From Branchiostoma belcheri (Eukaryota; Chordata; Leptocardii; Amphioxiformes; Branchiostomatidae): a stretch of 64,000 nucleotides of DNA. Each line of letters starts with the position of its first letter. The stretch's first letter is position 1. A program made the translations under genes and the position numbers. Where the stretch lies: positions 662,578-726,577 of the forward strand of contig NW_017804675.1 in the NCBI RefSeq assembly GCF_001625305.1, in the 5' to 3' direction. This document shows positions 1-11,394 of the stretch, piece after piece. The notes beneath the pieces are model-generated. The model did no database searches. It was not told the DNA's origin and worked only from the letters and a program-made list of their open reading frames with translations.

Positions 1-149
1 TGTGGGTGGGTACAGTGTGTATGTGGGTGGGTACAGTGTGTATGTGGGTGGGTACAGTGTGTGTGTGGGTGGGTACAGTGTGTGTGTGGGTGGGTACAGT
101 GTGTATGTGGGTGGGTACAGTGTGTGGGTGGGTGGGTACAGTGTGTATG
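1..149. repeat. 21-bp minisatellite A
   Basis: About seven head-to-tail copies of a 21-bp unit (core TGTGGGTGGGTACAGTGTG) begin at the window edge, so the true left end is outside. Because 21 is a multiple of three and the unit has no stop, the array reads as an open frame of a 7-residue repeat (GGYSVYV). This is a by-product of the period and not evidence of a gene. Confidence 0.95.
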
Positions 150-385
150 TTGATTTGATTTGGGTAGGCCCGCACTTGATTTGGGTAGGCCCGCACTTGA
201 TTTGGGTAGGCCCGCACTTGATTTGGGTAGGCCCGCACTTGATTTGGGTAGGCCCGCACTTGATTTGGGTAGGCACGCACTTGATTTGGGTAGGCCCGCT
301 CTTGATTTGGGTAGGCCCGCACTTGATTTGGGTAGGCCCGCACTTGATTTGGGTAGGCCCGCACTTGATTTGGGTAGGCCCGCTC
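150..385. repeat. 21-bp minisatellite B
   Basis: About eleven copies of a second 21-bp unit (core TTGATTTGGGTAGGCCCGCAC) directly abut minisatellite A. Copies are nearly identical; one carries GGCACGC and one CCGCTC. It has the same period as array A but a different sequence, sharing only a TGGGTRGG core. It is also open in one frame (heptad LIWVGPH), again most simply a period effect. Confidence 0.95.
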
Positions 386-387
386 CG

Positions 388-510
388 TCTAGGTAGGTAG
401 GTCGTTCGGTAGGTAGGTAGGTAGGTCGTTCGGTAGGTAGGTAGGTAGGTCGTTCGGTAGGTAGGTAGGTAGGTCGTTCGGTAGGTAGGTCGCTCGGTAG
501 GTAGGTAGTG
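388..510. repeat. GGTA-based 24-bp minisatellite C
   Basis: Runs of GGTAGGTAGGTA are punctuated by GTCGTTC, giving a 24-bp higher-order unit in four to five copies. The array abuts minisatellite B. A related short array lies at 2193-2245. Confidence 0.9.
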
Positions 511-1064
511 GTAGTGATTGGTTTTATTTCTCAAAGATTACAGTTTCGCAGTGCTTGGTGTAAACCCGCACTGAATTGCACTGCTAAAACAATTCGACAA
601 ATACATGGGTTACAAATTATTAAAGAAATACATAAATTATTAATAAAATACAATCTACAAATTAACAGATTAAAAGATAACCTCTGAGTAGACATTGTCA
701 GAGGTTAAATACATATCGTGCATACAGATTTCAATAAGCCTATTATTAATACATTATTATTGATGACTTGTCATAAATGTGTATATTCAAACATTTTAGT
801 TCGGCATTGCATAGTGCTGGTTGAACTATTTTGGGGGACTAGAAATTTAATATTAGCAATCATTGAAACATTCGAGTCAGGGCCGTTGTAAAAAATATTA
901 TGAGAAAATAATCTCCAATTATTGATGAATTCTCGTATCATGCAATGGTTGAGACCATACGTCAAAATCTAATACGTTCAAGGTGATAATTCAGGTCAGG
1001 TAAAGATCTTTACATAAGAATTAAAATCTAATGAATTTCTTCTCCCAAACTTAACATATGTGCA
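511..1064. other. AT-rich sequence, nothing recognised
   Basis: About 550 bp of AT-rich sequence lie between the minisatellites and the LINE fragment. It may include the 3' untranslated tail of that LINE, which is on the minus strand and would extend leftwards, but no poly-A or tandem tail is clear. No supported gene is seen. Confidence 0.5.
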
Positions 1065-1680
1065 TTACAACATATTTGAATCGAAACTGCAAATACTGGT
1101 TGCATTATTGTTGAAGAGTGTTACAAGATAGGGTATGGGACTATTCCTGTAACGATTAGTTCGTGTTTTAATAGTGTCCAATAGGCTGCTGTTTCTTGTT
1201 CTTCTACCACTGACGTCTCCCCGGAAGGGGGGTAGCCAATTCCGGTAGGACTCAGACTGTAGTAGTCTTCTTGCGAATGTCTGACAAAGGTGTTCACGTC
1301 TTTGCTGTAGTGTGTTGCAAGCGTCAGTATAGGTTGTGTAGTCAGGCCCAAGGATGATTCGAAAAGCCCTTCGCTGTATTCTTTCCAGTTGACGTCTTTG
1401 GGACTGTGTAATGGCTGGTTGCCAAACTGGGACAGCGTACTCACAAGTGGGTTGGACAAAACTTGTATATATGGTGACAAGATCTTCTCTAGTAACTCCG
1501 AAAGATTTGAGTCTTCTCAAGAAGAAAAGCCTCTGGCTTCCTTTCTTGGCCATGTGGTCCACCTGGGTGTTTCATTTTAGGTCAGCTTGTATATGGAGCC
1601 CCAGGAGTTTAGCTACTTGAACTTGTACTAGGGGGTAGTTGTCAATTTTAAGGTCCCATTCGTGAGTTTTTGTTAACTAT
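1065..1680 (-). pseudogene. LINE reverse-transcriptase C-terminal fragment (broken)
   Basis: The minus strand encodes the C-terminal end of a non-LTR retrotransposon reverse transcriptase (CR1/Jockey-like by appearance). A stretch reading AKLLGLHIQADLK is followed in frame by a TGA at 1572-1574 and then 165 residues up to the stop at 1065. The block SQRLFFLRRLKSFG, then IYTSFVQPTCEYAVPVWQP and LERIQRRAFRIILG, is the hallmark region just after the RT thumb in these elements. The in-frame stop and the absence of the catalytic palm and endonuclease show a 5'-truncated dead copy, as is usual for LINEs. It lies upstream of the Eph gene in the opposite orientation. The exact LINE clade is not resolved by eye. 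Confidence 0.85.
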
Positions 1681-2192
1681 AGCCGCCTATGGCAAAATAC
1701 GTAACTTTACATAGGCCAAAACCCAATAATTTGAATGACAGCCATCTAGTCTATCCAATCAATTTTGAGCACAATGGCCCTACATTACGTCAAAAAATTC
1801 CCAACCAGATCTAACCCAACAATCTCTTTTTATTTATTTATAAACTGCACTTGGCCACTCTCCGCCAGAGGTCCTCCAGCGCTGCTACCTCCTGACCGCA
1901 TTACCCATCACAACAGCGTGTAAACATCCGACCTGTCGCGCGGATGTCAACACTTACCCACTAATTTTAGCACATACAAACAACCTCTCATATCACAAGC
2001 GGTTTACGCCAACTGACTTAGCTAAAATGCAATTTCTGGCGGAAATAAACACACATCCATACACGCATTTAATTTTTAGTACGATCTACTTGAGAGTACC
2101 CACGCGGAAGAATACCGGAATGAGACCTTTAGTGAGGGTAGTGGTGGCACAGTTTTTGAGAAGTGCAGAAACATCACCTTGCATTTGCGAGG
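1681..2192. other. Intergenic, nothing recognised
   Basis: Unassigned sequence lies upstream of the Eph promoter. A modestly GC-rich patch near 1860-1950 has no frame or repeat I can name. Confidence 0.4.
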
Positions 2193-2245
2193 GTAGGTAG
2201 GTAGGTAGTTCGGTAGGTAGGTAGGTATTTCGGTAGGTAGGTGGG
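2193..2245. repeat. GGTA-type short array, relative of the 388-510 minisatellite
   Basis: Short runs of GGTAGGTAGGTA separated by AGTTC and TTTC match the unit of the 388-510 array. This indicates a second, smaller site of the same simple repeat about 1.7 kb away. Confidence 0.8.
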
Positions 2246-2639
2246 CAAGGCGTGGGGAGGGCGCTGTTGACGCCTGCATGACCCTCAAAAGGTTAAAGGT
2301 CATGGGGCATAGAGAAGTCATAAAGAAGTGAAATTTTGTTTTGGGTGTAACTATTGTTCTTTTGTTAGTATATTGATGACGAAATTGTTTACAAGGTAAG
2401 TGGGGATTAGAAAAGGATGAGAAGGAACCCTGTAAAAGGTAAAGCACACACAAAAAACATATTGTAAGTTACACTACAATGACTATGTACAACGCAAACC
2501 TGTCTATATTAGCAACCGCTAATATTACTATCTAGTTTTTGTATCTGTTAACTGTTACGTTATCTGTTTATTGTGACCTGTACTTAGCAAAGTGTGGCAA
2601 AAATGTGCAATTAAGATAGTCATTCTTTCATTACAACGC
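2246..2639. other. Proximal upstream region of the Eph gene
   Basis: About 390 bp lie between the GGTA array and the presumed 5' UTR. No reading frame, repeat or recognisable element was seen. By position it could contain distal promoter sequence. Confidence 0.35.
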
Positions 2640-2777
2640 CAAACTTGCTCTTCTTGTTGAAACTTTAGGCTACTCAGTAGTGCATGACCACACCACCTGT
2701 CAGCAGCGCCTCACCGCGGCCAGCCGCGAACTGCAGCCCCCAGCCTTGGCCCGTCCTTTCGAACAGTCTGAGTCAAA
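2640..2777 (+). promoter_or_regulatory. Presumed 5' UTR and core promoter of the Eph receptor gene
   Basis: The 140 bp before the start codon shift abruptly from AT-rich to GC-rich (2690-2770, with CpG and CCGCGG motifs). No TATA box is evident, so a CpG-type promoter is plausible. The transcription start cannot be fixed from sequence alone. The ATG context AAAATGG is favourable for initiation. Confidence 0.45.
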
Positions 2778-2862
2778 ATGGCGACCAGTGGAGGTGCTTG
2801 GAGTTGGGCTCTCTGTTACTGGAGTATTTTCACGCAAGTCTGGATAGTTTTCGCGGCGGAAG
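2778..2862 (+). CDS. Eph receptor tyrosine kinase, exon 1 (signal peptide)
   Basis: This exon codes residues 1-28 plus the first base of codon 29. It begins at an ATG in good context. The peptide (MATSGGAWSWALCYW, then SIFTQVWIVFAAE) is short and hydrophobic, with small residues before the mature start, as expected for a secretory signal peptide cleaved near AA/E. The exon ends at a canonical donor (G|GTAAGT) in phase 1. That phase fits exon 2, where the split codon becomes Glu, giving the mature start E-E-I-L-L-D, typical of Eph ectodomains. A first coding exon limited to the signal peptide and followed by a very long intron 1 is the usual Eph gene organisation. The join to exon 2 over 15 kb is inferred from phase and protein logic and not from a transcript. 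Confidence 0.85.
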
Positions 2863-3159
2863 GTAAGTCTATATCGTAGTTTATACTGTATTTGAGTCGT
2901 AGGCAAAAAATTACGGCTTGTTGTGTTGCGTATCGTCGTAAAAACGACTTCTTCTAACTCTTAGTGCCGCGGCCGCGATTGCAGTGGTACTAGTAATCGC
3001 TCGCACCCCATTCAAATTTTAAACACCGAGCAAAACCTTAATACAGTACTTGAAGTACAGGTAGTTCGCAATGCACAGATCCAGAGGTGCAAGTACCACT
3101 TTCTAGCTAAATTTCAGCATATTTCTGTCTTGTATGCCTTCGTAAGGGCTATAGTTTCT

Positions 3160-3270
3160 TGGTTCTTAAGGGTTACCGAAGCGGTCGAAGTTGCCCGTCG
3201 GTAGCGGGCTGCGTACCCACCGCCGGGCGGCCGGTAGTACCCGTGCCGCTAGCCCGGCGGCCCTAACTTA
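3160..3270. promoter_or_regulatory. GC/CpG-rich patch 300 bp downstream of exon 1
   Basis: A short stretch dense in CpG (GCCGGGCGGCCGG, GCTAGCCCGGCGG) stands out in otherwise AT-rich intron. Its position just inside intron 1 is consistent with the tail of the promoter CpG island or an intronic promoter-proximal element. Function is not shown. Confidence 0.4.
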
Positions 3271-5395
3271 TGCAAGGCACGTGCGGGTCCAACACCGGCA
3301 AACGGCCCCGTACACCTAATTCCATCAAAGTTATCACGACTGCCAGTGTGTGTTTTACCTGTAGAAGCAAAGGTTCGTGGCCTCGGTTGTAGGGCTCCTT
3401 TGCGTGTTCGGAATGTGTTGAGATATTCAACGTCGTTTTGGTTGGAGACCAACTATAACACCTAGCCCAGACTGTCAAGTGTAGACGGAAGGGAAAGCGT
3501 CTAAACATGAAAACAGTCCTTATTTTTACTCCCTACAGATGAAGGAAGAACTAACAGATATAATATTCCTTTATTAAATGAGAGACAAAAATGGAACTCA
3601 AGCGGTCAAACTTGTGAAAAAAAAACCCGCAGGATTCAAGTTTCTCGCAAAAATACCTTAATTTGAAGACGATCAAATCTTGGACTTAAAATCGTCGGGT
3701 CGTTGTTTTTGTTGGCTTTCTGTCCTTTTATAATTGTTCTGACACCCCTAAAGGTTTTCAGAAGGTGTAAAAAGCAACACGTAGGGTGAAGAGACGTAAT
3801 TTTGTGGCTTTCCTCGCCAAAGAAAATGGCCCCTCGGCACAAAGACCACAGAAACACCGTGAAAGAAGTATATGGAGTGGTTTGGATGGGTTTTTATGAA
3901 GTAAGTACCATACTTCAGAAACGCGACTGGGACTGGCTTTTCTTTTGTTTTCCTTTTATTTTTCCCTAAACACTGCCTGGCTGCGTGTGGTGTTTACTAT
4001 GAGTGCCACCAAAACAGATACTTTTAATCCTCAAATCCACTTAAGGTTTTAGCAACGTGTTTCATAATACTTAGAGCTGACTTCTGAATTTGCCAGAAAG
4101 ACTTTCTATTGAGGGACTTATAAAGTGTATGTATTTTTTAAGAAAATAAGATAAAATAAAAGAATGATTTTTTTTTCTGTTTTCTTGAAAAAGGCCTTTG
4201 ACAGATCTGTATACAAATGTAATATTACACCATGTAAGGGATTGTGTTGTCTTTGCCATTATTGTAAGCAAAAACATGTGTATGTAATATTATCCCACTG
4301 TTTTCAGTATATTAGTCTTTTGGATTTAAAATGAGATAGGAAGTGTACTTAGTGATCCTATAATTCTGCTAGAAGGAATTCCTTGGAATGATAACTAAAT
4401 TGTAGAGAAATGTAAACAATGAAATGAAATAAAGTAAACAAATTAAGAAAAGAATTTTTGGAAAGACTAGAGTTTCTCAAAATCTTCAAGCAGGTGTTTG
4501 GGTAGAAAATTGTTACATTTTTGTCACATTCATGTCAAAAAGACACTGGCTACCAGAAAACATGACCATCTTTCTTCTTAATATCTGCTTGGAGCACTGT
4601 CCTACAGTCCTACATGTACATACATGTTTTTTTTGTACCTAGTGCTAGTGACATGAGTAGGTAAACAGATTAACCTGTTATACAATGTACTGTGTCTATA
4701 TACATGTATACACAGTTTTACACATTGACCACAGTACAACAGTATCATCAGATCTCTATCTATTCATGAGACACTCCAAAGAGGACTGGTGAAACCTCTC
4801 AATAATGTACAGTATTAGTAGATAGAAATATCAGATAGACTTTTTTCTACCATTTTATGTTATAGCACTAGTATATGTATATTTTCCCAGCGAAGTGCAA
4901 ATATCCGGGTTTGCAAAAAGATTGTTTTACCCGTGCAAACCCATATACTCCTAGTCACATTTCTTGACAGACTTCTTTACACCATATGTTTAGATGGGGA
5001 GAGGGAATCTGTATTAATTTGTAACATGGTTAGGGCATGGAGTTAAAAGATCGGATGTCGTGTTTCTACCTCCATGGTTAGGGAAGTACATGTACTGTAG
5101 CTAATACTTCAAATATCAGTTGTAACTCTTACAAAACACATGTCGACATTTGTTCCAAACAGGTGCGAGAAAGGATGATTGGGTGGTCTGGGTGGGTCGG
5201 TTTCAAGACCTTTCAAGTCTTGCCCTAGTTTTGTGTTGTTTGTGAGCGAGTCGACCCTAAGGGTACAGATAGCTGTTACTTGTTTTCTGTTTCTGGGGTG
5301 TAAAATGTCAAGATGTTTAGTGTGATAACAACAACATCATGAGGTCTTGTTCCCAGGGTCTTAGTTTCCACCAGTCTCCTTCCCAGGTCAGAAAA

Positions 5396-5496
5396 TTGGT
5401 CAAAATGAAAATGGTCAAAATTGAAAATGGTCAAAATTGAAAATGGTCAAAATTGAAAATGGTCAAAATTGAAATTGGTCAAAACTGAAATTGGTA
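5396..5496. repeat. 16-bp tandem repeat (GGTCAAAATTGAAAAT)
   Basis: About six tandem copies of a 16-bp unit are present; the last ones drift to GAAATT. The array is followed within 10 bp by a perfect inverted repeat. Confidence 0.9.
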
Positions 5497-5498
5497 TA

Positions 5499-5562
5499 TG
5501 TTCCAAAAAATGTAGACTAACTTCACTATGGTTGACTCAAATTTACATTTTTTGGAACATTT
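5499..5562. repeat. Perfect 16-bp inverted repeat (foldback)
   Basis: TGTTCCAAAAAATGTA is followed, after a loop of about 30 nt, by its reverse complement TACATTTTTTGGAACA. The outer bases (GGTAT/TTACC) extend the symmetry weakly. It could be a small foldback element or a hairpin. Confidence 0.85.
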
Positions 5563-6419
5563 ACCATTTTACACCAGTTTTTACAGGTTTTGCCTAACAA
5601 AAGATTTTTTCAGATTTGCTATTGATAAAAATATTAGTAATTTGCCTCCAATCTATTCCCGTAAGCTTGTAGAATAAATCCATCATATTGCAACAGCCCC
5701 ATAAAATAAGGTACATATATTAGCATATCAAAAGCTAGAAGTCTGCATTCTCAGGAATTTTGATATGCATATCAAAGAGAATTATGAGAAACTTTCGACT
5801 GTTCTCCAACTCTAAGAATATCAAAGAGAAAATGTGGTTTTCTTGAATTAAATTGTTTGGATCTTTTTTAAAAGCTGAAACCATTCAACATAGCATTTGA
5901 TTTTTGAATAAATTTCAGCATAATTTCAACAGACAATATAAAGATTTCATCCCTTGAAAGGGCCTATTATGTTTTATTTTCATGTGAAATTTATTTGGGG
6001 TCCATAAAAATATGGCCATATTATGCATGGACTATATGATATTATATAAATGTATATTGGGTACCATTTAGGATAAAACCTAAACCACCATAATTTTATT
6101 GTCTATAATGGCAATTTGCTGGCTATACATTAATAAAATTCAAAAGTAGTGACGTATTAGAGAAACAAAAATTTATCTTTTTTTGAAACCTGTTTCTCTA
6201 GAGATCTTTTTTTAAAATGATATTGTCGACAAGTTGTTGAAGGCTCATATGCGGTGTCTGTAATGATGTTGTTCACCCATGAGGACCAGATTCGCATCTC
6301 AAAGTAATGAAATTATGAATATAACATCCAGATATCACCTGCAGGGATGTGCAACAATTCTGGCCTCGCTTCGGTCGAACGAACAAAATCACTTGATGGC
6401 TTCTGTTCTGGTCCACTGA

Positions 6420-7210
6420 GTAGAGAAATGACATCAGGTTTTATATAGAGATTATTCATATTCAACAAATATATTTTCCACGGTAAACCTATTTAGCTAG
6501 TACTGTAAAAAAAACAGAAATGAGGTGAGATGACATTAGGTTTTATATACCATAGATATTATTCACAAACATACAAATGTATAATTTGCAACAAAATACC
6601 TGTTTAGCTGTTCAGTAGTATAGAAAAAGCAATGGGTCAAAATGACATCTAATTCTATATAGATCTAGTTTTCATATTCAACAAATTTATTTTCCATGGG
6701 AAAACCTCTTTAGCTGTTTGGCACTGTAAAAAAAGCAATCAGTTGAAATGACATCAAGTTTTATATAGATATTATTCATTTTCAACTAATATATTTGCGA
6801 CAGAAAACCTGTTAAATACTACAAAAAACAGCAATCAGTTGAGATGACATAAAATTTTATGTAGATATTATCATAATTTCAACAAACATATTTCCAACAG
6901 AAGCCTGTTTAGCCGTTGCTGTAAAAAAAAACAGCAATCAGTCGAGATGATATCAAATTTTTATCAAAGTTTTATATACTGTACTACATTGTAGATTTTA
7001 TTCAATTTCAAACAATTGATTTGCAAGTCGGTTTGGTACTATTAAAAACAGCTATCAGTTGAGATGACATCAGGTGAATATACCATATATGTTATAAAAA
7101 ATTTTTTATGTAGATATTATCATATTCAGATTACATGTATTCATATGAAAACAAACATATTTCCAACAGAAGCCTGTTTAGTCATTGCTGTAAAAAAAAA
7201 CTGCAATCAG
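6420..7210. repeat. Diverged ~105-bp tandem repeat, about seven copies
   Basis: Each unit contains GAGATGACATCAGGTTTTAT, then ATTATTCATATTCAACAAA, then a CCTGTTTAGC block and an A-rich stretch ending in CAGCAATCAG. The ATGACAT landmark recurs at about 6428, 6533, 6640, 6747, 6843, 6946 and 7062. Divergence between copies is high, so the array is old. Confidence 0.85.
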
Positions 7211-8093
7211 CCTGCCGAAAGCGAACATGTTTGCGATCGCTGATGACAGGTTTCGGTGCAGGTAATAGCGCGGGCTCTCATGGGAGTTAGCTGTTTACCT
7301 AATGTGGAATTATGAATATCTGATGTTTCATCCCCCCCCCCCAACACCCCCGAGCGGTGATCAACAACTGTTCATCTCTTCGCTTGTGAGAATTTATTTA
7401 TTACGCTACGCCAATTTATTTCCTTGGAGGATGATGGACATTTTTAAACAGAATAAATCCAGCAAAATTCTGAACCAAAATCTAGCAAATTTCTATAGAG
7501 AAAACATTCAAATCTGTAAACAAATCTATAAATTTTTTGACAGGAAATCTAATAAGAGGATAACAGAGGAAAAGTAAAATCTAACAATATTTAGTTTTTG
7601 AAACTGTACTGTACCAAATTTTGACCGAATGGCCTAAGCATTTCATTTACGTTTTGACTTTGAATTTGAGAGTACAGACAGTTCCAGTTCAGTAGAAATT
7701 TTATTTTTGAATCAGAGAAACTAGACATTATATGGCATAAGCAGCTCTCCTTTTTTTTTATGTGTTCAATGCAACAAAAAACCTGCTGTAACCATGACAG
7801 AAGCAGCCACATTTGTAGTCGAGTCTCACGAGTGGTCCTTTGTGAGGACCCTTTGTCAAGCAAATCACTCCAAATGGGAACAAATACGGCGTAATAGCCT
7901 ATAGTTAGAGCGGCCTCGCTCGTATTACCGCATCCCCGCTCCGGAGTGGTCGTTAGAAAAGTCTACACTGGCCCAACTGCCGCCGCTAACTGCCTTTTCA
8001 CTGAGATGTTTTATTGCTGGCAAAGTTATTCTATCCTGGAGGTTATAAAAGTGCCGTTAGGATCATGATATCTGATGGATGTTTACCGTAAAG

Positions 8094-8300
8094 AATGCCA
8101 AGTCGTTTCCTAGCCATGGACTTGGTTATAGCTACAAAGGTTTAAAAAAGAATTTAAAAAAGAAATACTGAAAAAGAATTAAAAAACTTCTCCTAATTTT
8201 TCTTCCAATTTTCCAAAAGATAGAAAAAAATGCCAAGTCATTTCCAAGCCGTGGATTTGGTTATAGCCACAAATGTTTAGTAAAGAATTAGATAAGAAAG
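8094..8300. repeat. ~135-bp local duplication
   Basis: The block beginning ATGCCAAGTC and containing TTGGTTATAGC recurs at 8095 and 8230 with scattered differences, followed in each copy by A-rich sequence. Confidence 0.8.
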
Positions 8301-8929
8301 ACTAAAAAAAGAATAATCAAAAAATTTCCTAAATATTTTTTTTCATTTTCCAAATTTTTTTTTTTCAAAAAACTTTTTCCACAAAATTTCTAAAATTGAA
8401 AAAAAAAAGCCACAAATATTTTTTAATGGCAGCTCAAACACATGATGATTCCCTGTGTGAGCCCAGGGGAACGGTAGTGTTGTTTATCTGATGGTGCAGA
8501 TACCATGAATTTTTGATCAACCCAACTGTTCCACTGAGCGATCAGCAATTTTGTCCGAGCACCCGACCTGCATACAGATTTATAATAACTTCTTGAGTGT
8601 TCGAGTGACAAGAATATAAACTATGAAGTACTGTATAATGTATCTTAAAAAATGTATCCTGAACATTCGAAGTTATTTTGTTTTTTTGTAAATACATGTA
8701 TTTGAAACAAATGAGGTACAATTTTTCATGAAAAGGTCTCTGCCACAGAAAGCCAAGCAAAGAAAAGAGGCAGTTTAACGGTAAACCAACCAGTGATTTT
8801 ACTTTTCTGTTGAGACCAATCATTTCTGTTGGATTGTGACTTTGATCATGAAGAGTTAAGACATCCAGGTAATGAGAATTTGAGATTGACAAGGAAACTG
8901 TTGCTCAAGCAACTGGATGAATTTTGAAA

Positions 8930-9293
8930 GATGTCTACCTCTTCAACTACAGTTTCCATTTGTGACTGATAAAGAGTAGTGGATTGCTACTGGAAATGTC
9001 TGACAGCTTTCAGGATCTGTCCCAGTTGCTTGAGTACCAGTTTCCATGTCAGCCTGTCAGCTTGGCTGGCGCTGAACTTGCCGGTTGGTGGGTTGATGTG
9101 ATATTAGATGTTTACCTGTTCAACTAGTTTGCTTTTGTCACTTATGACAAGTAGTGGCATGTAGTGGACTATTGCTTTAGCTACCAGAAACATCTGACAG
9201 CTTTCAGTACCTGTCTCATTGCTTGAGTACCAGTTTCCATGTCAGCCTGTCAGCTTGGCTGCGGCTGAACTTGCCGGTTGGTGGGTTGATGCG
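8930..9293. repeat. 177-bp local duplication
   Basis: Units at 8930-9106 and 9107-9293 each start GATGTYTACCT. Each ends with a very similar block around CAGCCTGTCAGCTTGGCTG and GAACTTGCCGGTTGGTGG. The second copy continues into a CpG-bearing island (9294-9400) absent from the first. Confidence 0.9.
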
Positions 9294-9407
9294 ATGAATG
9301 CCACCGGTGGGGAACTGATGAGGTAATTCATTAGCAGCCGGCGGCTGTTTTTTACGCTGCAGATGAGAAATGGGTCGCGTGTACCACAGGCGAGAAACGT
9401 TACGTTA

Positions 9408-9650
9408 TACCCTCCAAGCAGAGATCTAGGCTTCGGCTTAAATTTTGACGTGTTTTAGGCATTTTTACTGGGCTAATTTAGTTTTGTACAGGTATATTTT
9501 ACACCAGCAAAACTCTCCAAGCAGAGGTTTTAGCTTTGGCTACTACTATTCAGTATCGTTGACATGTTTTTAAAGGCATTTTTTACGTATACATTCCAGT
9601 CTTTCTTTTTGTACTGACATCTTTTTTTGCCAGCGAAACTTTGGGTGGCA
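9408..9650. repeat. Dispersed repeat, ~115-bp unit in two copies
   Basis: CTCCAAGCAGAG followed by GGCTTNGGCT, a GACRTGTTTT block and AGGCATTTTTAC occurs twice in tandem. The same family occurs in reverse complement at 15530-15720, so it is dispersed in both orientations. Confidence 0.75.
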
Positions 9651-9939
9651 AATGGTATATTGGCCTCCAATTTTATACTGTTTGACATGATCTTGCTTTT
9701 AAGCTCTCTTTCAAAGAAAAATCTTGTTTTGAGGAATATGTAACATTGTGTTATGTTACATGTATATGTACAAGCATTTTCCCAAAGGCCCTGTATTTTG
9801 TTTACTGCTAAAAATCAATGAGCCAAGCAAATACCAATTTCAGTGAGGTTCAACACATAATCATCACAAAATTCAGAGTACAGGATATCACCAAAAACTT
9901 TCATTTCGACAGGATTTGAAATTGAGAGCGACATAAAAA

Positions 9940-10130
9940 ATGTAATCACCAGTCGCGATCAAATACGACGGGCTCGCAAATTTCCAGAAAATGATTCTGC
10001 AATTGGCGATGAGACTGGAAGCAGGGAACACGCTAAGCCGCATGAAATCAGCCCGAACGACACGTAATGAAATCACCTCGATGTCACGCTGCCCCGCGGG
10101 TTCGCAGTCGAGTAATGTGCGTCTCGCCTG
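9940..10130. promoter_or_regulatory. CpG-rich island, candidate cis-regulatory module
   Basis: Within AT-rich intron this block keeps many CpGs (GTCGCGATCAAATACGACGG, CCCGCGGGTTCGCAGTCGAG). It has no long sensible frame and no repeat character. Single-copy CpG-bearing islands in large chordate introns are often conserved regulatory elements. This is inference only. Confidence 0.35.
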
Positions 10131-11180
10131 AGATCGAAAATTGGATTTAACCAGTCAAGCATATGGAATGTGGTATAGAGACACGCATTTTGCAGTCACA
10201 GTCAGGATGCGACGGTCCACGTCACTGCTTTTGATAGGAGTCGTTAGTGCTATACAACCCACTTAAACCTTCTTTTTCATATATGCAAAATTCCCATCCC
10301 TCTTTTCTAGTTCTGATTGCAGAAAATGGCATTTTTCCCATTAACTGTGAATATGTAAAAGTTTAAGCATAAAATTTGATGACTTCATTTCGAGTCATTA
10401 CTTCTATACAACCCCTCTTCCCACTTGTACCTTATTGTTGACAGTTTGATATGCGAAATTGTCACAGCAAATCCCTTTTTCTAGTTTCTACTTTGATTAT
10501 TGCAGAGCAGAGATCTAGAATGGCCTTTGTGTGGAAGGGTAAGAAGGTACAATTTGGTGACTTCATGAAAGAGAGCCCACTTTTTTTGTTGCGATATATG
10601 GAAAGTACAGTTTGAAATTAATGTGTTTCATCTTCTACAGGATTTGACATGCATTTATAACACTGCTTCCCTTTTCACAGTTTGATTTCATTAAGAATTC
10701 ATGACTTACAAGGTATAATTACGTAGGAGGACGCTTAAAGCAACTACAACATTTTAATCACTTTGGCATAGCCACTTGTGAGCGACATTCGCATGATGAC
10801 AAAAATCATGCCTAAATAGTTGGTTGACAGGTTTTATTTATTTCTCTAAATGGTATAATATGTGTAAACTGAGAAACTGAGAAACTATCTTGAATAAAAA
10901 TTTCTATACAATCAAAAAACATTCAAACTACTAGAACACAAGGTTTAGTTACGATTCACAATACCAAGTCTGAATTTTAAAGTTACAGATGGTATTCTTA
11001 CTTGTACATATGTAGGGAAAAAAGCTGTCATAGGTTTTCTAACTAGTGCCCGTATCTCTGACTTGACAAATCTAGCCTGGTTCTAAAGCTTCGGGCTTCC
11101 CCCGTTGAAACTGTGGCCGGCCTAATGGATGAGGTCATCTCCGTGTCACGGCCTGAGTGACAGGTGATGGTTGCCCCTGG

Positions 11181-11394
11181 CAACCAGGGATGGATGGACT
11201 TGAGCATTACACGGGACAGGACAGTGGGCTTGGTCTTACAGGGGTTAACCTCTGTCCTGCTGGCATTTTTTTACACAATATTTTATTCCATTGAGAGTAT
11301 ACTCTCACTAGTGTATGTGCACAGTCAACCAGGGATGGATGGACTTGAGCATTACATGGGACAGGACAGTGGGCTCGGCCTTGCAGGGGTTAAC
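11181..11394. repeat. 145-bp local duplication
   Basis: A 69-bp block (CAACCAGGGATGGATGGACT through GGGGTTAAC) occurs at 11181-11249 and 11326-11394 with about five differences. The following TTATTCCATTGARAGTA segment is also repeated at 11281 and near 11463. Confidence 0.9.

Noticed and set aside
2-400. Open frame of 132 codons made of GGYSVYV and LIWVGPH heptads
   Set aside because: It follows directly from two 21-bp tandem arrays with no stop in the unit; several frames are open and no gene context exists.
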